From Hungatella sp. UBA7603 (lineage in GTDB: Bacteria; Bacillota; Clostridia; Lachnospirales; Lachnospiraceae), in NCBI GenBank assembly GCA_002478865.1, contig DLJZ01000008.1:62001-126000 (forward strand): a stretch of 64,000 nt of DNA. Reading direction: 5' to 3'. Each line of letters starts with the position of its first letter. Position 1 is the first letter of the stretch. Shown here in pieces: positions 63,117 through 64,000 of this stretch. A model generated the notes under the pieces. That model did not search any database, was not told where the DNA came from, and saw only the letters and a list, made by a program, of their open reading frames with translations. The translations under genes were made by a program, and so were the position numbers.

Positions 63117-63196
63117 GGAAAAGGGAAAGGCCATAACGTAGACAGTACCTTGCCTCTATGATATAATAAAGCAATTGGGAAAAGGGAAAGCTATAA
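63117..63196. repeat. Direct repeat flanking the pepT promoter
   Basis: GGAAAAGGGAAAGGCCATAA (63117-63136) and GGGAAAAGGGAAAGCTATAA (63177-63196) are close copies 60 bp apart, one upstream of the -35 and one in the leader. Confidence 0.6.
63139..63167 (+). promoter_or_regulatory. Promoter of pepT
   Basis: TAGACA (63139-63144), a 17-bp spacer and TATAAT (63162-63167), 60 nt before the pepT ATG. Confidence 0.7.
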
Positions 63197-63227
63197 AAAC
63201 TAATATTATGAGAAAGAGGCGATTGAT

Positions 63228-64000
63228 ATGTCAGAAGTATTGAATCATTTTTTAAAGTATATATCCTACGATACCCAGTCAAAAGATGAAATGGAAGCAG
63301 TTCCAAGTACTGAGAAGCAGAAAATACTTGCTCAGGAACTTGCTTTGGAACTGAGAGCTATGAAGGCAGAAGATGTAATGGTGGATGACCATGGATATGT
63401 TTATGCTACCATTCCGGCAACGACAGACAAGTCCATACCGGTACTTGGATTTGTATCCCATATGGATACTTCTCCAGCGTTTTCAGGAGCTGGTGTAAAA
63501 CCACAGATTGTGAAGAATTACGATGGTAACGATATCTTATTGAATAAAGAAACGGGACTAACCATGAAAGTGAGTGATTTCCCGTATCTATTAAAGTATA
63601 AAGGCCAAGACATTATTACAACGGATGGTACAACCCTTCTTGGTGCTGATGATAAAGCTGGACTTGCGGAAATCATGACAATGGCAGAATTCCTTTTGTC
63701 TCATCCTGAAATCCCTCACGGAAAGATCCGAATTGGCTTTACCCCTGATGAAGAGGTGGGAAGAGGTGCAGATTTCTTCGATGTCAAGGGATTTGGAGCT
63801 GAGGTAGCTTATACTGTTGATGGAGGCGGTCTGGGAGAACTGGAATATGAGAATTTCAACGCAGCTTCAGCCAAAGTAAAGATTCACGGCACAAGCATCC
63901 ATCCAGGTTCTTCTAAAGGTAAGATGAAGAATGCTCTGTTAATTGCGATGGAATTTCATAATATGCTTCCAGCATTTGATAATCCAATGTATACAGATGG
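63228..64000 (+). CDS. pepT: Peptidase T (tripeptide aminopeptidase), partial
   Basis: M20B zinc aminopeptidase that removes N-terminal residues from tripeptides in the cytosol. The first 257 residues are in the window. [13 protein letters not shown] carries the first zinc His/Asp, [14 protein letters not shown] the bridging Asp, [11 protein letters not shown] the catalytic Glu, and [15 protein letters not shown] the next ligand Asp. GAAAGAGG lies before ATG 63228. The 3' part is cut by the window edge. Confidence 0.95.
   Translation, partial: MSEVLNHFLKYISYDTQSKDEMEAVPSTEKQKILAQELALELRAMKAEDVMVDDHGYVYATIPATTDKSIPVLGFVSHMDTSPAFSGAGVKPQIVKNYDGNDILLNKETGLTMKVSDFPYLLKYKGQDIITTDGTTLLGADDKAGLAEIMTMAEFLLSHPEIPHGKIRIGFTPDEEVGRGADFFDVKGFGAEVAYTVDGGGLGELEYENFNAASAKVKIHGTSIHPGSSKGKMKNALLIAMEFHNMLPAFDNPMYTD

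Noticed and set aside
1..64000. CRISPR arrays, insertion sequences, prophage, rRNA and tRNA genes
   Set aside because: None seen: no regularly spaced repeats, no transposase or phage proteins, no rRNA stretches, and no tRNA cloverleaf noticed. A covariance search for tRNA and small RNAs was not possible.

Overview
The window looks like the chromosome of an endospore-forming, low-to-moderate-GC Gram-positive of the Lachnospiraceae (Clostridium cluster XIVa). A Lacrimispora / Clostridium sphenoides-type organism is my guess, from gene content and order only. The grounds are an alpha/beta-type small acid-soluble spore protein, GerW (YtfJ) and YlbJ-like sporulation proteins, the order plsX-acpP-rnc-smc-ftsY, the order yicC-gmk-rpoZ-rimO-pgsA-cinA, an Agr-type quorum-sensing locus and strong AGGAGG-type ribosome binding sites. 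I saw no rRNA, tRNA, CRISPR array, insertion sequence or prophage gene. Both ends cut genes: sufC at the left (minus strand) and pepT at the right.

Region by region. (1) 1-15.0 kb is an accessory, transport and catabolic region. It starts with sufC, then a MarR regulator and MATE exporter behind a promoter studded with GGTACC palindromes, then a CorA-type channel. A LacI regulator follows with a deoC-rbsK-rbsD operon; both carry the same 14-bp palindromic operator. An AraC regulator is divergent from a four-gene redox operon (Old Yellow Enzyme, short-chain dehydrogenase, fumarate-reductase-like flavoprotein, DUF6198 membrane protein). A second MATE exporter ends the region. (2) 15.0-23.1 kb is a housekeeping run: plsX, acpP, rnc, smc, ftsY and a catabolic-type threonine deaminase. 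(3) 23.1-26.7 kb is an agr-like locus. AgrA/AgrC lie on the minus strand and AgrB/AgrD diverge on the plus strand; the AgrD-like peptide has no cysteine. A gene-poor stretch with one 59-codon ORF follows. (4) 26.9-29.4 kb holds a secreted PL11 rhamnogalacturonan lyase. (5) 29.4-45.9 kb carries rqcH, then yicC-gmk-rpoZ and rimO-pgsA-cinA. Next come two unrecognised proteins, DUF2953, gerW, a 45-codon membrane peptide, rpmB, an Asp23 protein, a DAK/FakA-like protein, recG, a DUF975 protein, a broken leucine-rich-repeat fragment and udk. (6) 46-57 kb has ssp, rsmD, coaD, a coiled-coil protein, a YlbJ-like protein, an M23 peptidase, RNA-modification genes, a HAD phosphatase, YgiQ, an SDR, an RluA-family synthase and recU. 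(7) 57-63 kb is a histidine operon hisZ-G-D-B-A-(HisF-like+HisIE), then pepT.

How the parts work together. The LacI/deoC/rbsK/rbsD unit should turn (deoxy)ribose or its 5-phosphate into glycolytic intermediates. The AraC-linked operon encodes two flavoproteins and an NAD(P)-linked dehydrogenase with no identifiable substrate; it is the best candidate for an undescribed pathway. The agr locus should make and sense a cyclic peptide, probably closed through serine rather than cysteine. The histidine cluster lacks hisC, hisH and an authentic hisF, and has a decayed HisF-like domain fused in front of HisI-HisE. Several starts were chosen over longer open frames because of ribosome binding sites; each entry states this.
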